Source of the DNA: Opitutales bacterium
GTDB taxonomy: Bacteria > Verrucomicrobiota > Verrucomicrobiia > Opitutales > Seribacteraceae
Direction of reading: 5' to 3'
DNA length: 64,000 bases
Assembly: GCA_028045305.1 (NCBI GenBank)
Contig: JAOFTV010000007.1
Span: forward strand, 24,614-88,613
Below, one piece after another: positions 44,101 through 53,363 of the stretch (the stretch's first letter is position 1; the number at the start of each line of letters is the position of its first letter). The position numbers were made by a program, and so were the translations under genes. The notes under the pieces are model-generated. The model did no database searches and was not told the origin of the DNA. It saw only the letters and a list, made by a program, of their open reading frames with translations.

Positions 44101-47100
44101 GGTATGAAAAAGATTTGCCTAAGGAGTCTGGTGAAGGTGCAGTACCTCGAAGGAAAACCTTCCCGCTATCTTCTTCTATTTGGAGCCAATTCGAATTGTG
44201 ATTTCCCGATAACAGTTGATAGTGCAATGAATCGGAATCAGCATCAGCAGCTTTAATTTGATAGGATAAAGATATTCCTGCAATCACCTCTAATTTGCCA
44301 ACAGGGACATCAATCCAAACTGGATTATCCGGTGTAGGTGTAACATAAATTTCAAAATCTAGAGTGGAATTCCGATCACCCTCGGAAACCATGATAGAAA
44401 AATTATCCGTACCACTAAAGTCTTTGGACAATGTGTAATTAAAAACAGAGGGTTTTGCTCCAAATCCCGATAATTCTAAAATATTTCCGCTAGATGGATA
44501 TCTTAGGACAGACCATTCTAACACATCTGAATCATCTGGATTTGTGGCATTAAAATCTGGCAGTAGACTCATGAATTCTGTCCATACTTGATCTTCGAAT
44601 ACAACCAAACTTATTTTTTCGAGTAGTTTATTATCCGACTTGTCTATAATTTTAGGTGGGTAATCACTTACTTGCACATCCAAATCAAAGTGTTGAAAAA
44701 TTTGATCACCATCACCATCGATGAATTCTAGTTTAATTAAATGACTACCTTCGTGGTAAAACTTGGGATACCCAGATAAAGAAGCCTTACCCCCTCCTTT
44801 TTGATTCAAGGCAAGCCAATCCGGCAAAGCATAGCTTGCTCGAATCTCAGGATAGGTTTCGGTAAGAATATCGGGGTCAAAAACCTCAATCTCATAGATA
44901 TATTTTTCACCTTCCACAATTGATGTGATCGGATGTGATTTGAAGACTGGCAAGTCCTTGACTGATTCAACAGTTACAGAAACTTCCATTACCGCGGCTT
45001 TCGAAATCCCCTCTCCTGCACCCCCATTGTCGTTAACCTCAATGAGAAAGGCATCGTTTCCATAAAAATGTGCAATTGGTTGGTAAAACAGGTTTGATCC
45101 ATTCAAATCAACGGATGCATACCCAAACCGAGGCGTTTCGGAGATAGACCAAATTAAGTCTTGGCTCAAAGTAATGTCGTCTTGAGCTAAAAGAGGCGAA
45201 GAATGGGTATAATTTGTATCTTCCGAAATCGGACCGATGACTAAGGAGGAAACTTCTAACTCAGGGGAAGAGTGGTAAAAATTTACCGAAAGACTGAAAT
45301 TACCTTCAAGAACAGGCACACCTTGAGAATCATGTAAAGTTGCTCCAATTGAATAGTTTTGGTTCGTTCCTGCAGGAGCATGCCCGTGGAGTCTCAACTT
45401 TCCCTCCTCTGGATGATGTTCGATAATAATCCAAGAGTTTGCCGGTTCTATGGAAATATTTAAATCCCCCAGTGTGTCCCAGCCATCTCCATCATAATAA
45501 GCTATTATTTGGTCGTAAAACTGCTCATCTTCCATTTCCAAATCTTGAGGAAGTGTCCACTCAGTAGCATCATCAATTTGTTCAATCGTAAATAAAAAGT
45601 TTTCCTCGTCCGTGCTGAATCCATCAGATGCTAGAAGAGTAAAGGAATCGTTACCATGGAAATTGGCATTGGGAATATATCGTAAATTTTGCAGTACCCC
45701 ATTTGCAGTAGAATCGTATTCAACCACCCCATTCTCTGGTAATTTTGTAAAGCTCCATGTAATCTTTCGGTCTTCTCCCCCTGCGACCGACAATTGCTGA
45801 ATAGACCAATTATTATCTTCAGCAAGTACTTGCACATCAGGAAAACGAGGAGCAATTTCAACCACTCCAGCAGTTTCTATCAAATAAAGTTGTAAAACTT
45901 GGTTGCTTGAATTTTGAAAAGAATCAGTGACCACTAAATCAATTTCAATAAGAGAAGGATTAGGATTAAGAGGTATTCCTTGAAAAACCCATTTATTACT
46001 AGTTACTTTGCTGTATTGTAACCAAGATGGCAGGCCAGTTGCCAACAAGGTTACCTGGTCATTCTCATCTGGGTCATAAACCTGCAATTCATATTCCCAA
46101 GGAACCCCGACAAGTAAATTAGTGAATGGAGTAGATATGATTTGCGGTGTATCCTCGCTAGCATTTACCTCCCCCGAGAAAATGATTGTGTCGCTTGAAT
46201 CAGGAAAAGATGGATTAAATACCTTAACTTCAAAAGAATCATCCCCACTAAAATCTGCGAAAGGCAAATAACTTACAACCGATGAGTTTCCTCCAATCGT
46301 GGAAAATTCAACATTTCCATTCCTAGGTTCCACCGAAATTTGCCAAGTTAAATCAGAAGCGTTGCTGTCAGGATCCGTACAATTTAGTTCAAAGGAAAAA
46401 GGCATGCCAGAGTCCTCATTTAAGAAAAATTCAACAGGTCCACCGACTAGAATTTCTGGGGGATAGTTCGAAGGTTCCAAGTAAAGTTCAAAATATTGAG
46501 TGGAGACCGATCCATTCAAATCGGACAAATATACAAAGATTCCAGGAGTAGGGTCTGTAATAAAATCTTCTGTCCAGGGGGTACCTTCGAGTGTTAGGTT
46601 CCCGTCAAAGGTCAACCACTCTGGTAATGTGGAAAAACTCAATTTTACATCATCAGCGATATCTGGATCGTAAATTTCAAAAGTATGATAAAAACGGTCT
46701 CCCAATCTCAAACTCAAGGGATCAGGAAGGATACTTCCACCAACCTCGCTTGGTACTAAAATGGGTGGGTCATTAACTGGATCGATGGTGATTCTAAACT
46801 CAAGTTCTGTTGATTCCCGAAGGGCATGATTATCAGAAACGACAAGGGTGAAACGATCAGCACCGTAGTAATTATGGATAGGGAAATAAGTTATAGGAGA
46901 GCTTGATCCATCGAAGTCTCGTAAAACTAAAGATCCGTTTTTAGGTTGGTATTGTTGAGAAGGTTCTTTGATAGAAAGGACTAAACCATCATTGTCTGGG
47001 TCCGTAATATTCAACTCGCTTATCGTATTGAACCAATCCGCCATAGAAAAATCTTCTTTTAAATGTAGCGATACATAGGGAACCTCATTGCCCTGCCAAA

Positions 47101-49255
47101 GTATACTTGGTGCCGAGTTCGAAGAAAACACCCGTAAAGAAAAGTTTTTATCCTGTTGTAAGGAAAAACTATCACTCATTCGGATTGTAAAATTGTGGTC
47201 TCCAACAGAGTCAGGATTCCCGAAAATCTTGCTACCATCAAGGTCCAGTCCACTGGGCAAACTACCAGCTCCCGAAACTATGGAAAAAGCAGGGGTTTCC
47301 ATATCAACATCTTCCCAAAGCAGTTGATGAGAGTATGGCACGCCAACTGAACCATCAGGTAAAAATCGATCATTTTCTAAAAAAACAGGGACATCCCCGA
47401 CAGCAGTGACATTCACCGTAACATGAAAAGTTGAGGATTCTTCCTGAGCAGATATTAACATTTTAAAATTATGAATACCGCTGAAATCTTGATTAGGATG
47501 ATATTCGAAAACTCCACTACTTGAATTAAGTTCGAAATAACTGTCTCCATGTGCATCTTCATTATCAATCGACCATGAGATTGATTTATCAAATGGATGA
47601 GATCCGTTAAAATCATAGATAAATTTTTCGGGGGTATCTTCAGAAATATTAAACTCCAATATAGAGGATGAGATAAGAAGAGGCGGAAGCGCTGGAACTT
47701 CAAAATCTTTCCATCCTGGACCATGGAACATAGCAAGTGTTCCATTTTCATCTCTGGCCCGTGAAGCCCCAATCATCAAAGTCTGAGAATCTAAAACAAT
47801 ATTACAATCCAGTGAATCAGCAATCCCCTCCCCAGCAAAATCTAATTCGCTGAGCAATCTCCAACTTGGTTCCTCAGTAGATTTTCGGTAAATATAAACT
47901 TTGCCGGCAGTACCGCTACCAGGAGCCGCAACTGCCAGCACATCTCCGTCCAAATCCAAGGAATAGCCAAACCGCTGCTCTATATCAGCAATATTGGGAG
48001 GAGATAAAATTTGGGATGCTTCCCAAACCCCATTTTCAAGTGTAAAAATATGTACTGCACCGGATCCATTCCCAAAAGTATTGGCAAATGGAGCTGCCAC
48101 AGCGGCAATACCTGAATCAGAATCCAGAGCAACGGAAAATCCGAATTGCGAGGATTCATCCAATAGAGAGATTGGCGAGAATTCTGACTCATTCCATCCT
48201 CCGGCATTTTTTTCATAGACAAAACAAGCCCCGCCACCCTCATGAAATGGAGCACCAACAACCAGCATCTCCCCCCCGTAGTCAAGGTCATAACCAAATC
48301 CATCCAAGGCAACCCCGTTTTCTATAGTCAGGTTTTCTTGCTTCACCCATACATTACCAACCGTATCCAGGCGGTACAACTCAACCTTGCCCATTGAACT
48401 AACCGCAAACTCTCCGGAATTCATACTCGTTTGTAATCCAAAGAAAAGACCGGGAGTAGTTCCATTAATTTCGCTTCTTGGCTGGTAAACCGATCCCTCT
48501 CTTTCAAACAAATTGACTGCTCCAGCAGACTCGCCAGCCATTGGACTCCCAACAAGCAACCAATCATCCGAAGATGCAAGGGAACCTCCAAACTGACCCT
48601 CATTATCTCGGGGCGATTCTAAAAAATTCGACAATTCATAAAGTTTGGAATTTTCTGAAAACTCATAATGATAAACTCTTCCTTTTCCTGCCTCATATTT
48701 GGGTGCACCCACAAGTAGTCTATTCCCAGGACCTAAGTGAATAGAATATCCAAAATTTGATGAATATCCTGCTTCTGTAGGAGATTCTACGACTTGTGAA
48801 TAATCATAGGATTCAACAAGCACGGAAACTGCCGAGGCGTTTGATTCCGTATTGACGATACTTAAATTTCGCGAGTTTGATGCTTCGGGTTCCCAATACA
48901 AATAATTGTGAACAGAATTCGCCAAAGTGTTAAAGGGATTCATTCCTGAAAAGTTTGAATCACCCTCCATCATGGTAATAGTTTGGTTCGAAGAGGAATT
49001 ATTTGTGATCTGATAGATCATCCCCTCAAAAACAGTCAGGTTAGTATCCGCGAATCCATTAAGTAAAAACCTTTCTTCCTCTGTTTGCCAATCTACAGAA
49101 ACCACCTCTATTTGACCCCTTGAACCTAAAGGTGTAAAAAGAAGCAGTAATAAAAACGATACAGAAGAATTGAATACTTTTCGATTTATCCAAGAAAAGT
49201 AAGATAAAAATAGGGACTTATTCTGTCTTCTAGTTGAATGTAGGTCTCCAAGCAT
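41153..49255 (-). CDS. Giant secreted mosaic protein (FG-GAP, cadherin-like, propeller-like, Trp-rich C-terminus)
   Basis: The 2700-residue protein begins with a signal sequence (hydrophobic stretch at about residues 33-42, ending PLGSRGQ). Residues about 165-520 contain six or seven FG-GAP-type repeats (FGYSIHLGPGNRLLVGAP and variants), a likely beta-propeller. Residues about 520-1985 are tandem Ig/cadherin-like domains (INPVNDPPIL, LPEWLTFDGNLTLEGTP, repeated D-Y/F-S/H-G-x-D-x-F motifs). Residues 1990-2380 are SBBP-like repeats of the form GNF...G..DaFl. Two more Ig-like units follow. The last 100 residues are Trp/Tyr-rich, with WLWNQKWGWLW. It resembles adhesin or matrix proteins of marine Verrucomicrobiota. 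Convergent with dxs. Confidence 0.88.
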   Translation of the reverse strand: MLGDLHSTRRQNKSLFLSYFSWINRKVFNSSVSFLLLLLFTPLGSRGQIEVVSVDWQTEEERFLLNGFADTNLTVFEGMIYQITNNSSSNQTITMMEGDSNFSGMNPFNTLANSVHNYLYWEPEASNSRNLSIVNTESNASAVSVLVESYDYSQVVESPTEAGYSSNFGYSIHLGPGNRLLVGAPKYEAGKGRVYHYEFSENSKLYELSNFLESPRDNEGQFGGSLASSDDWLLVGSPMAGESAGAVNLFEREGSVYQPRSEINGTTPGLFFGLQTSMNSGEFAVSSMGKVELYRLDTVGNVWVKQENLTIENGVALDGFGYDLDYGGEMLVVGAPFHEGGGACFVYEKNAGGWNESEFSPISLLDESSQFGFSVALDSDSGIAAVAAPFANTFGNGSGAVHIFTLENGVWEASQILSPPNIADIEQRFGYSLDLDGDVLAVAAPGSGTAGKVYIYRKSTEEPSWRLLSELDFAGEGIADSLDCNIVLDSQTLMIGASRARDENGTLAMFHGPGWKDFEVPALPPLLISSSILEFNISEDTPEKFIYDFNGSHPFDKSISWSIDNEDAHGDSYFELNSSSGVFEYHPNQDFSGIHNFKMLISAQEESSTFHVTVNVTAVGDVPVFLENDRFLPDGSVGVPYSHQLLWEDVDMETPAFSIVSGAGSLPSGLDLDGSKIFGNPDSVGDHNFTIRMSDSFSLQQDKNFSLRVFSSNSAPSILWQGNEVPYVSLHLKEDFSMADWFNTISELNITDPDNDGLVLSIKEPSQQYQPKNGSLVLRDFDGSSSPITYFPIHNYYGADRFTLVVSDNHALRESTELEFRITIDPVNDPPILVPSEVGGSILPDPLSLRLGDRFYHTFEIYDPDIADDVKLSFSTLPEWLTFDGNLTLEGTPWTEDFITDPTPGIFVYLSDLNGSVSTQYFELYLEPSNYPPEILVGGPVEFFLNEDSGMPFSFELNCTDPDSNASDLTWQISVEPRNGNVEFSTIGGNSSVVSYLPFADFSGDDSFEVKVFNPSFPDSSDTIIFSGEVNASEDTPQIISTPFTNLLVGVPWEYELQVYDPDENDQVTLLATGLPSWLQYSKVTSNKWVFQGIPLNPNPSLIEIDLVVTDSFQNSSNQVLQLYLIETAGVVEIAPRFPDVQVLAEDNNWSIQQLSVAGGEDRKITWSFTKLPENGVVEYDSTANGVLQNLRYIPNANFHGNDSFTLLASDGFSTDEENFLFTIEQIDDATEWTLPQDLEMEDEQFYDQIIAYYDGDGWDTLGDLNISIEPANSWIIIEHHPEEGKLRLHGHAPAGTNQNYSIGATLHDSQGVPVLEGNFSLSVNFYHSSPELEVSSLVIGPISEDTNYTHSSPLLAQDDITLSQDLIWSISETPRFGYASVDLNGSNLFYQPIAHFYGNDAFLIEVNDNGGAGEGISKAAVMEVSVTVESVKDLPVFKSHPITSIVEGEKYIYEIEVFDPDILTETYPEIRASYALPDWLALNQKGGGKASLSGYPKFYHEGSHLIKLEFIDGDGDQIFQHFDLDVQVSDYPPKIIDKSDNKLLEKISLVVFEDQVWTEFMSLLPDFNATNPDDSDVLEWSVLRYPSSGNILELSGFGAKPSVFNYTLSKDFSGTDNFSIMVSEGDRNSTLDFEIYVTPTPDNPVWIDVPVGKLEVIAGISLSYQIKAADADSDSLHYQLLSGNHNSNWLQIEEDSGKVFLRGTAPSPDSLGKSFSYLLKVSDSSQRSSFAEFEIVSLRSQNPPKIISSAEPLAVLFDFDGSSAGSSKFPLLAEDLDGDTLYWSVVTEPKFGSINLAQYDGELLRINYEASQGYVEEDWFTLRVSDGSLYDEIEVHAFFDRRQTVVNVRDKLPPIFSGEFLSYEFSVFSNDGYDLLDAKVLSGPSWVNQLVSDGQPNEWMKSFTLTGMIPEGIEGEQEVIIEVSNAYGNYKEVFKVIIPIISRNRDMSGVKISILEESENIYEQHNLFKEEFPSLESSVPLDFQGNLAKILQTKSNYFLLGNFRGELNYDGIHLSNSERTAGFILCLDTDFKLLHELLFDSEIVCTIADGALSENEELIIFGNFIQDIKLADQQKRGAGGNDLFLCSIRVESDNMEVVDFLTIGGESDEVASSIVVDGSDIFISGSFRNETNFGSYTKQSVGLSDGFIAKTSIDLLRNFIWISSFGSSGRDQIRDIAMMDGEIYAVGNFENSLRVGNLFMSGGSMKSSFVATIDPGNGKVLHSFRIEGEGNIMAKGVTVGDQFGKAFVFGEFDGQITTERSKIKASKLSDLFLLEFSNELYPESIMGIEGSGTEQWDNWHLGSDGYLYLSGNFDQSVDIMGSAKFSYGKKDAFLLKIDASSLRVVDHMLLQSVDNDRIEKISQSLQAGISIGTNSQDVALLPLNNSGGFSSSGNYRLAHFKNPPQLITQFPEILSSDTAFHFDFATFGWSETVGDYTVQVNQMPEWMNLKFHEENASGYFYGISPSIINTNLLNIKINSETSEEDLDFSKVFELKNSSSPELLSSQKDFEVLQDEKFSFSLNIYDHEANELWVYYDAPEWVQITSNISGQLTFQGVATGSAIGTHQINLRVKDDDSLETLGTYALKVKAVLPESFTEGDFTYNAWVNSWFGTIFSKDSGWTYHESLGWVILKPEPQGEYLWLWNQKWGWLWTAQTIWKTNYEGGHLYSYSLQSWLYFKPAKDLQPALIYMQQSEKWINY

Positions 49256-49362
49256 TAAGGTTTAGGCGAAAGTTCATTTCTTATAAATAAGTTTAGGCTG
49301 TCTACACAATCGTCCCAAAATATGAAATTTGCAAAACTATTGGCTCTCTATCTTATATTCTT

Positions 49363-49713
49363 TCAGCGCATTCTTTTCGAAGGGGGACGAACATAAGGGA
49401 CTCTTTTTACAGGGCGAACACGCTTTACTATGGGCACAAACCTTACTGGTTTGGATCTAGGAACAAACCGAGATCTTTTTACCAGAGGAGATCGTGGACA
49501 AAGAGGTGCTCGAGGAGCAAATTTCACACGAGGAGCAGAAGGTGCTGACCGTGTTAATGGTGCACCACGATAAGAGTTATAAAAAGGTACGCTTCTGACC
49601 CCAGAAACCCGGGGAACCGATGAAACGCCAGGAACAGACGGAACCCCAACCAAATAAGATAATTGGCAGAAAAGTCCCCATGCGAGGAGACAAGGAGTTA
49701 AGTTATTGAGCAA
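49363..49713 (-). CDS. Doubtful basic Val-Pro/Arg-rich repeat protein
   Basis: This open frame encodes a hydrophobic start (LTPCLLAWGLFCQLSYLVG) followed by about 90 residues of Val-Pro, Ala-Pro and Arg/Lys repeats (VPSVPGVSSVPRVSG, later FVPRSKPVRFVPIVKRVRP). The Val-Pro pairs use many different synonymous codons (gttccg, gttcct, gttccc, gtacct, gtgccc), as expected if the peptide is selected. No ATG or good ribosome site is present. A TTG at 49713 overlaps the end of the upstream aminopeptidase gene. It could be a small secreted cationic protein or non-coding sequence. Confidence 0.35.
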   Translation of the reverse strand: MLNNLTPCLLAWGLFCQLSYLVGVPSVPGVSSVPRVSGVRSVPFYNSYRGAPLTRSAPSAPRVKFAPRAPLCPRSPLVKRSRFVPRSKPVRFVPIVKRVRPVKRVPYVRPPSKRMR

Positions 49714-50911
49714 GAGAGTGTTTAGACAATAAATCTGTAGGATACTCCTCCGCAAGGTTTTCCAAAAGAAATTCAGACGGACTGAAATCTTCCATGATCA
49801 ATTGCTCGTCAGAGTTCTTGTGCATACAAACCTTTGAAACCGTGATTTCCGGTGTTTTTGGAGGTGCATAAAGTATGTCATCATGGGAGGCATTTTGACG
49901 GGAATTGAAGAGATCGGGAGTCAGGTTACCCCCCAAATGATCACTCCTTCCTGTAGCCACATGGCAAGTTCCAAGTATTTTTTCGTCCTGTATATCTTTA
50001 CCTGAAAAGGGGAGAATCTGTGTACCGAAACCAAGTTCTCCAATAATACCCGTGGCTGGATCTTCGGCAAGCTGGGTGTTTCGTGCGGTTACAAGAGATT
50101 CATTTCCAGAAAGAAAATTTGCTCTTGTAATCGCACCATCAGCAACTGACATTTCACAAAGTGTACCGTCTGCAAAACGGAATGGAAATGAACCCGATGC
50201 ACTGGTGGGAACAAAGTATACCTCACCTGCCGGAAGGTTGGCAACATCTGGAACACCCGGAGGGCATAAACCGTGGCTTTTTTGAGCGGTTTGACCAGCA
50301 CAATCAATTCTCAGGGTGTAGTCGTTGCCTAAACAATTGAAATGAAGTTCAAAAGCATCTGCATGATCGAGAGTTTGCCTGTAAAGTTCAGACTGTCTAC
50401 TGATTTTATTGTAATCTACACTGAGCCCGGAATTGAGAATGATATCGTTCACTCCATGTAGGGTAGCTCCACGAAAGCCATGTCTCTTAGCCATCGCAGT
50501 AAGAGGTGCAGTAAGAGAAAAGTCACTGATGGCAAAAATGAGATCAAAGTTCGGACAGAGGTCCCTTTCAAAATCTATGACATCTCCTTCTTGAGAAACG
50601 AGTGAGTTTTCTGGATCCAAATTACTTCCACCTGTTGTTTTGTAAGCAAAAAATGAACAAGTTTCATAATTTAACTCCTCACCAACTCCATCGTTCAGGG
50701 GCTTAAGGAATGATTCTACTGCATGTTTTTGAACCGAGTAATTGCCTGAATTAAGAAATTCATAATTTTGAATTTTCGAAGGGTCATGCAAATCAATTAA
50801 AATGCATGGTTTAAGCTTTTTATCGCTCGATCCGAAGCAGGTACTTAACAATCGTGATAGGGAGAAAGGTTTGAATTCATCTAGTTTTGGAATGTACATA
50901 TCTCTATCCAA
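49703..50911 (-). CDS. M29-like aminopeptidase (aminopeptidase T family)
   Basis: The 402-residue protein is not obvious at the N-terminus. The C-terminal half carries the metal-binding pattern of M29/AmpS-type aminopeptidases: IGELGFGTQ, then DEKILGTCHVATGRSDHLGG and SRQNASHDDILYAPPK, close to ELGIGTN...DEKIxGTxHIAxG....GGxxxSxxHxD. The middle part (FPFRFADGTLCEMSVADGAI) fits the same family's strand region. It is probably a cytoplasmic metallo-aminopeptidase; the substrate is unknown. It is not clearly linked to its neighbours. Confidence 0.75.
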   Translation of the reverse strand: MDRDMYIPKLDEFKPFSLSRLLSTCFGSSDKKLKPCILIDLHDPSKIQNYEFLNSGNYSVQKHAVESFLKPLNDGVGEELNYETCSFFAYKTTGGSNLDPENSLVSQEGDVIDFERDLCPNFDLIFAISDFSLTAPLTAMAKRHGFRGATLHGVNDIILNSGLSVDYNKISRQSELYRQTLDHADAFELHFNCLGNDYTLRIDCAGQTAQKSHGLCPPGVPDVANLPAGEVYFVPTSASGSFPFRFADGTLCEMSVADGAITRANFLSGNESLVTARNTQLAEDPATGIIGELGFGTQILPFSGKDIQDEKILGTCHVATGRSDHLGGNLTPDLFNSRQNASHDDILYAPPKTPEITVSKVCMHKNSDEQLIMEDFSPSEFLLENLAEEYPTDLLSKHSLAQ

Positions 50912-50991
50912 TTGGCAGGACGGTTCAATCCCAAGAAAAAACTCTTATTGACCATCTGAATAAAATTATTTCATGAATTTAATAAATTATA

Positions 50992-51858
50992 CTAATTAAA
51001 AATACATTGTAAAACACCGTAAATTACAATCGAAAGAGCCGTAACTTTTAACGCCCCTGAATATTCACTTTTACTACATGCATTCAGTAACTTGTAAAAA
51101 CCTAGAAATCCCGCGATCGATGCAAAATAAAGAGGAAAAGGAGCCAAAGAGAAAAAGGGAAATAGAATGGTTGGTCCCAAAAAAGAAAACAAATAAAACA
51201 CCAAACCAAATTTTTTCCCAAAAATCACAACGGATGTCCTTTTACCTGCTTTTCGATCTCCCTCATAATCACGGTAATTATTTACGATCAGTAAATTATT
51301 TATCATGAGCCCCATACCGAGGGAATTTAACCAACATGGTTCCCAAGGCATATTTATTGCAGAGGAAAGAATCATTCTCGTTCCCTCGACAGCACCAAAC
51401 CCAAAAAAAAGAATTACGAACAAGTCACCCAAACCATTGTAAGCCAGAGGAAAAGGACCGCCAGTGTAAGCGTAGGCTAAAAAAATACAAAGCACACCAA
51501 AGGGCAAAAACCAAGGACTTACCTCACTCATTCGCCAAGCAAAGCAGCCCACACAGAATGCAGATAGTAAAATGATAGTAGCGGCAGTAATAACTGCTTT
51601 TGAGGAGAGCACTCCTCCCGCCACCATTCTACTAGGTGCATTGGATCGATCACAATCTGTCCCCCGGACTCCATCATAATAATCATTCGCCAAATTCGTC
51701 CCAACTTGAACAAGCATTGCAAAGGCCATGCATAACCCGAAACAAGTCCATGGAAACTCAACTAGAGAAAATTCAAAGGAAGAAGCCCCTAAGCATACGG
51801 GAAGAATCGAAGCCACCAAGGTCCGAGGTCTGATCGCTGACAGCCACGCTTTGAACAC
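50992..51858 (-). CDS. menA: 1,4-dihydroxy-2-naphthoate polyprenyltransferase MenA
   Basis: MenA prenylates dihydroxynaphthoate in menaquinone synthesis. It is a UbiA-family membrane protein with about eight helices. The Mg-diphosphate motif is NLANDYYDGVRGTDCDR at residues 55-71. The second aspartate region is NNYRDYEGDRKAGKRTSVVI, diagnostic of MenA. The 288-residue length is normal. No other men genes are in the window. Menaquinone implies an anaerobic-capable or menaquinone-based respiratory chain. Confidence 0.95.
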   Translation of the reverse strand: MFKAWLSAIRPRTLVASILPVCLGASSFEFSLVEFPWTCFGLCMAFAMLVQVGTNLANDYYDGVRGTDCDRSNAPSRMVAGGVLSSKAVITAATIILLSAFCVGCFAWRMSEVSPWFLPFGVLCIFLAYAYTGGPFPLAYNGLGDLFVILFFGFGAVEGTRMILSSAINMPWEPCWLNSLGMGLMINNLLIVNNYRDYEGDRKAGKRTSVVIFGKKFGLVFYLFSFLGPTILFPFFSLAPFPLYFASIAGFLGFYKLLNACSKSEYSGALKVTALSIVIYGVLQCIFN

Positions 51859-51880
51859 TGCTTAAACTCCCAAACTTAAG

Positions 51881-52636
51881 TTAACGGGAAATGGCTAAAG
51901 GAAATTCAAATTTCGAACGGAACCGCTCCTCAACTTCAATGAAGTCACCTTCGGAACTTGATCCAGGAACTTTGTAAGGCCATTGCACTTCAACCTGTAA
52001 AGCCAAAAAGCCATTGGAAGGATGATGATAATGCCTAGATGGTGGATCCGTAGTGCTGCCAGGAAACTTAGCGAACTGGCGACAAATGATTAGAAAATAA
52101 CGGTCATTTTGTGAAATCCATCGGTTCATGGCCTTCGGTTCAAAATCTTGCTCAAGACCGATAAGTGAAACTGGGAGATCTTGATAACGATCAAATTCAA
52201 CAATGCCCCCAACATCATTAGCCAAAGAAGCAACATTCCCCCCGCGAGTTCTTGTTTGAACCAGTTTACCTGATGATCCCGCCCGGGTCTGTTCACGTTC
52301 GTAAACTCCCTCAAAAGAAACCTTACCCCCTACCTTATTAGCAACTAAAGCCAACTCGTAAATAGTACCCAAAAGATCTTCCGGTTCGTCCGTAGCATTA
52401 TAGAGTCCACTCAGCCTTTTGGTGCCAGCTTCAACCAAAGAAAAACCAAGTCTTTCTAATTCTAGTTGAATAGCATCAACCATTCCGTGAGCAGTGCTTC
52501 TATCCTTTACCTTGCCCACGCCTTCCACTCCCCAGGGAAGAAAACCAAGGAGTCCACCAATAAGCATTCCGAAAATCGCCAGGGCAATAACCACTTCAAT
52601 TAAGGTAAATCCCTTGCCCTTTTTAAAATAATTCAT
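51881..52636 (-). CDS. Type II-type pseudopilin, GspI/GspJ-like
   Basis: The prepilin leader is MNYFKKGKG followed by FTLIEVVIALAIFGMLIGG, the type III signal peptide with Phe+1 and Glu+5. The 251-residue soluble part has no clear family beyond the leader; the VVIALAIF(G) form and the length fit a minor pseudopilin such as GspI or GspJ. It is the last of four pseudopilin genes in a row. It is processed by a prepilin peptidase not in the window. Confidence 0.85.
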   Translation of the reverse strand: MNYFKKGKGFTLIEVVIALAIFGMLIGGLLGFLPWGVEGVGKVKDRSTAHGMVDAIQLELERLGFSLVEAGTKRLSGLYNATDEPEDLLGTIYELALVANKVGGKVSFEGVYEREQTRAGSSGKLVQTRTRGGNVASLANDVGGIVEFDRYQDLPVSLIGLEQDFEPKAMNRWISQNDRYFLIICRQFAKFPGSTTDPPSRHYHHPSNGFLALQVEVQWPYKVPGSSSEGDFIEVEERFRSKFEFPLAISR

Positions 52637-52641
52637 CCAGA

Positions 52642-53331
52642 CTAATTATTCGAAGAAAAATCATTAAAGTCTAGGCAAAGAATACCCCCAAAAGGCCTAA
52701 CTTCTATTCCAGTTACTTCAAAAGCATTTGCAAAATATGGGAATAACTCACCCCCATTTGCCCTTAACTGACCAGGGGCAATTACCACCCTTGGCATTTT
52801 GGGGAAATCCTCTGCGATTGCAGCTCCCGTAGAATCAAAGCCTACATATTTAAATACGACAGAGTCAGATGCGGATTCAATCCTTTGCCCGCCCGTTAAT
52901 CTACCTAGTTTAAAAAGATTTGTTTCATCACTCGAACTCCATGAACAGAATGCATCCCCCATCCAACTTGAGTCGACCTCAATACTGCTGTCTACTAACC
53001 AAAGTCCATCCGGTAAAAACAAGCCTTCCTCCACTACACTCCACACATCAGACGCATTGTCATCACGCACAACAATACCAAGATGCCTCATATATTTTTC
53101 CGAATCAGAAGGATCTGCATGGACAATCAGTCTGGCTTCTTTACCGCTCCCCAAAGCTGCTGTCCTTGCCTGATGAAGGAGAGAAAGCACTTGTCTTTGC
53201 CCAGAATAAACATCTGCTCCTCCTCCCAAAATAGAAAACCCGAGCATACCCATCAGAGCCCCCATGACAGCTAGCACCACGAGCAATTCAACTAAAGTAA
53301 ATCCTCTGAATTTTTTACCCAGAGTACTCAC
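52642..53331 (-). CDS. Type II-type pseudopilin, GspH-like
   Basis: The leader MSTLGKKFRG is followed by FTLVELLVVLAVMGALMGML, a prepilin signal with Glu+5. The 229-residue protein continues with SGQRQVLSLLHQARTAALGS, the helix typical of GspH/FimT minor pseudopilins (Axxlxxxlxxar.xAi). A beta-rich C-terminal domain follows. It is separated by 5 nt from the next gene and by 32 nt from the previous one. Confidence 0.87.
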   Translation of the reverse strand: MSTLGKKFRGFTLVELLVVLAVMGALMGMLGFSILGGGADVYSGQRQVLSLLHQARTAALGSGKEARLIVHADPSDSEKYMRHLGIVVRDDNASDVWSVVEEGLFLPDGLWLVDSSIEVDSSWMGDAFCSWSSSDETNLFKLGRLTGGQRIESASDSVVFKYVGFDSTGAAIAEDFPKMPRVVIAPGQLRANGGELFPYFANAFEVTGIEVRPFGGILCLDFNDFSSNN

Positions 53332-53363
53332 GCTTATCTTTTCTTAAATTGAAATGGACAAAA

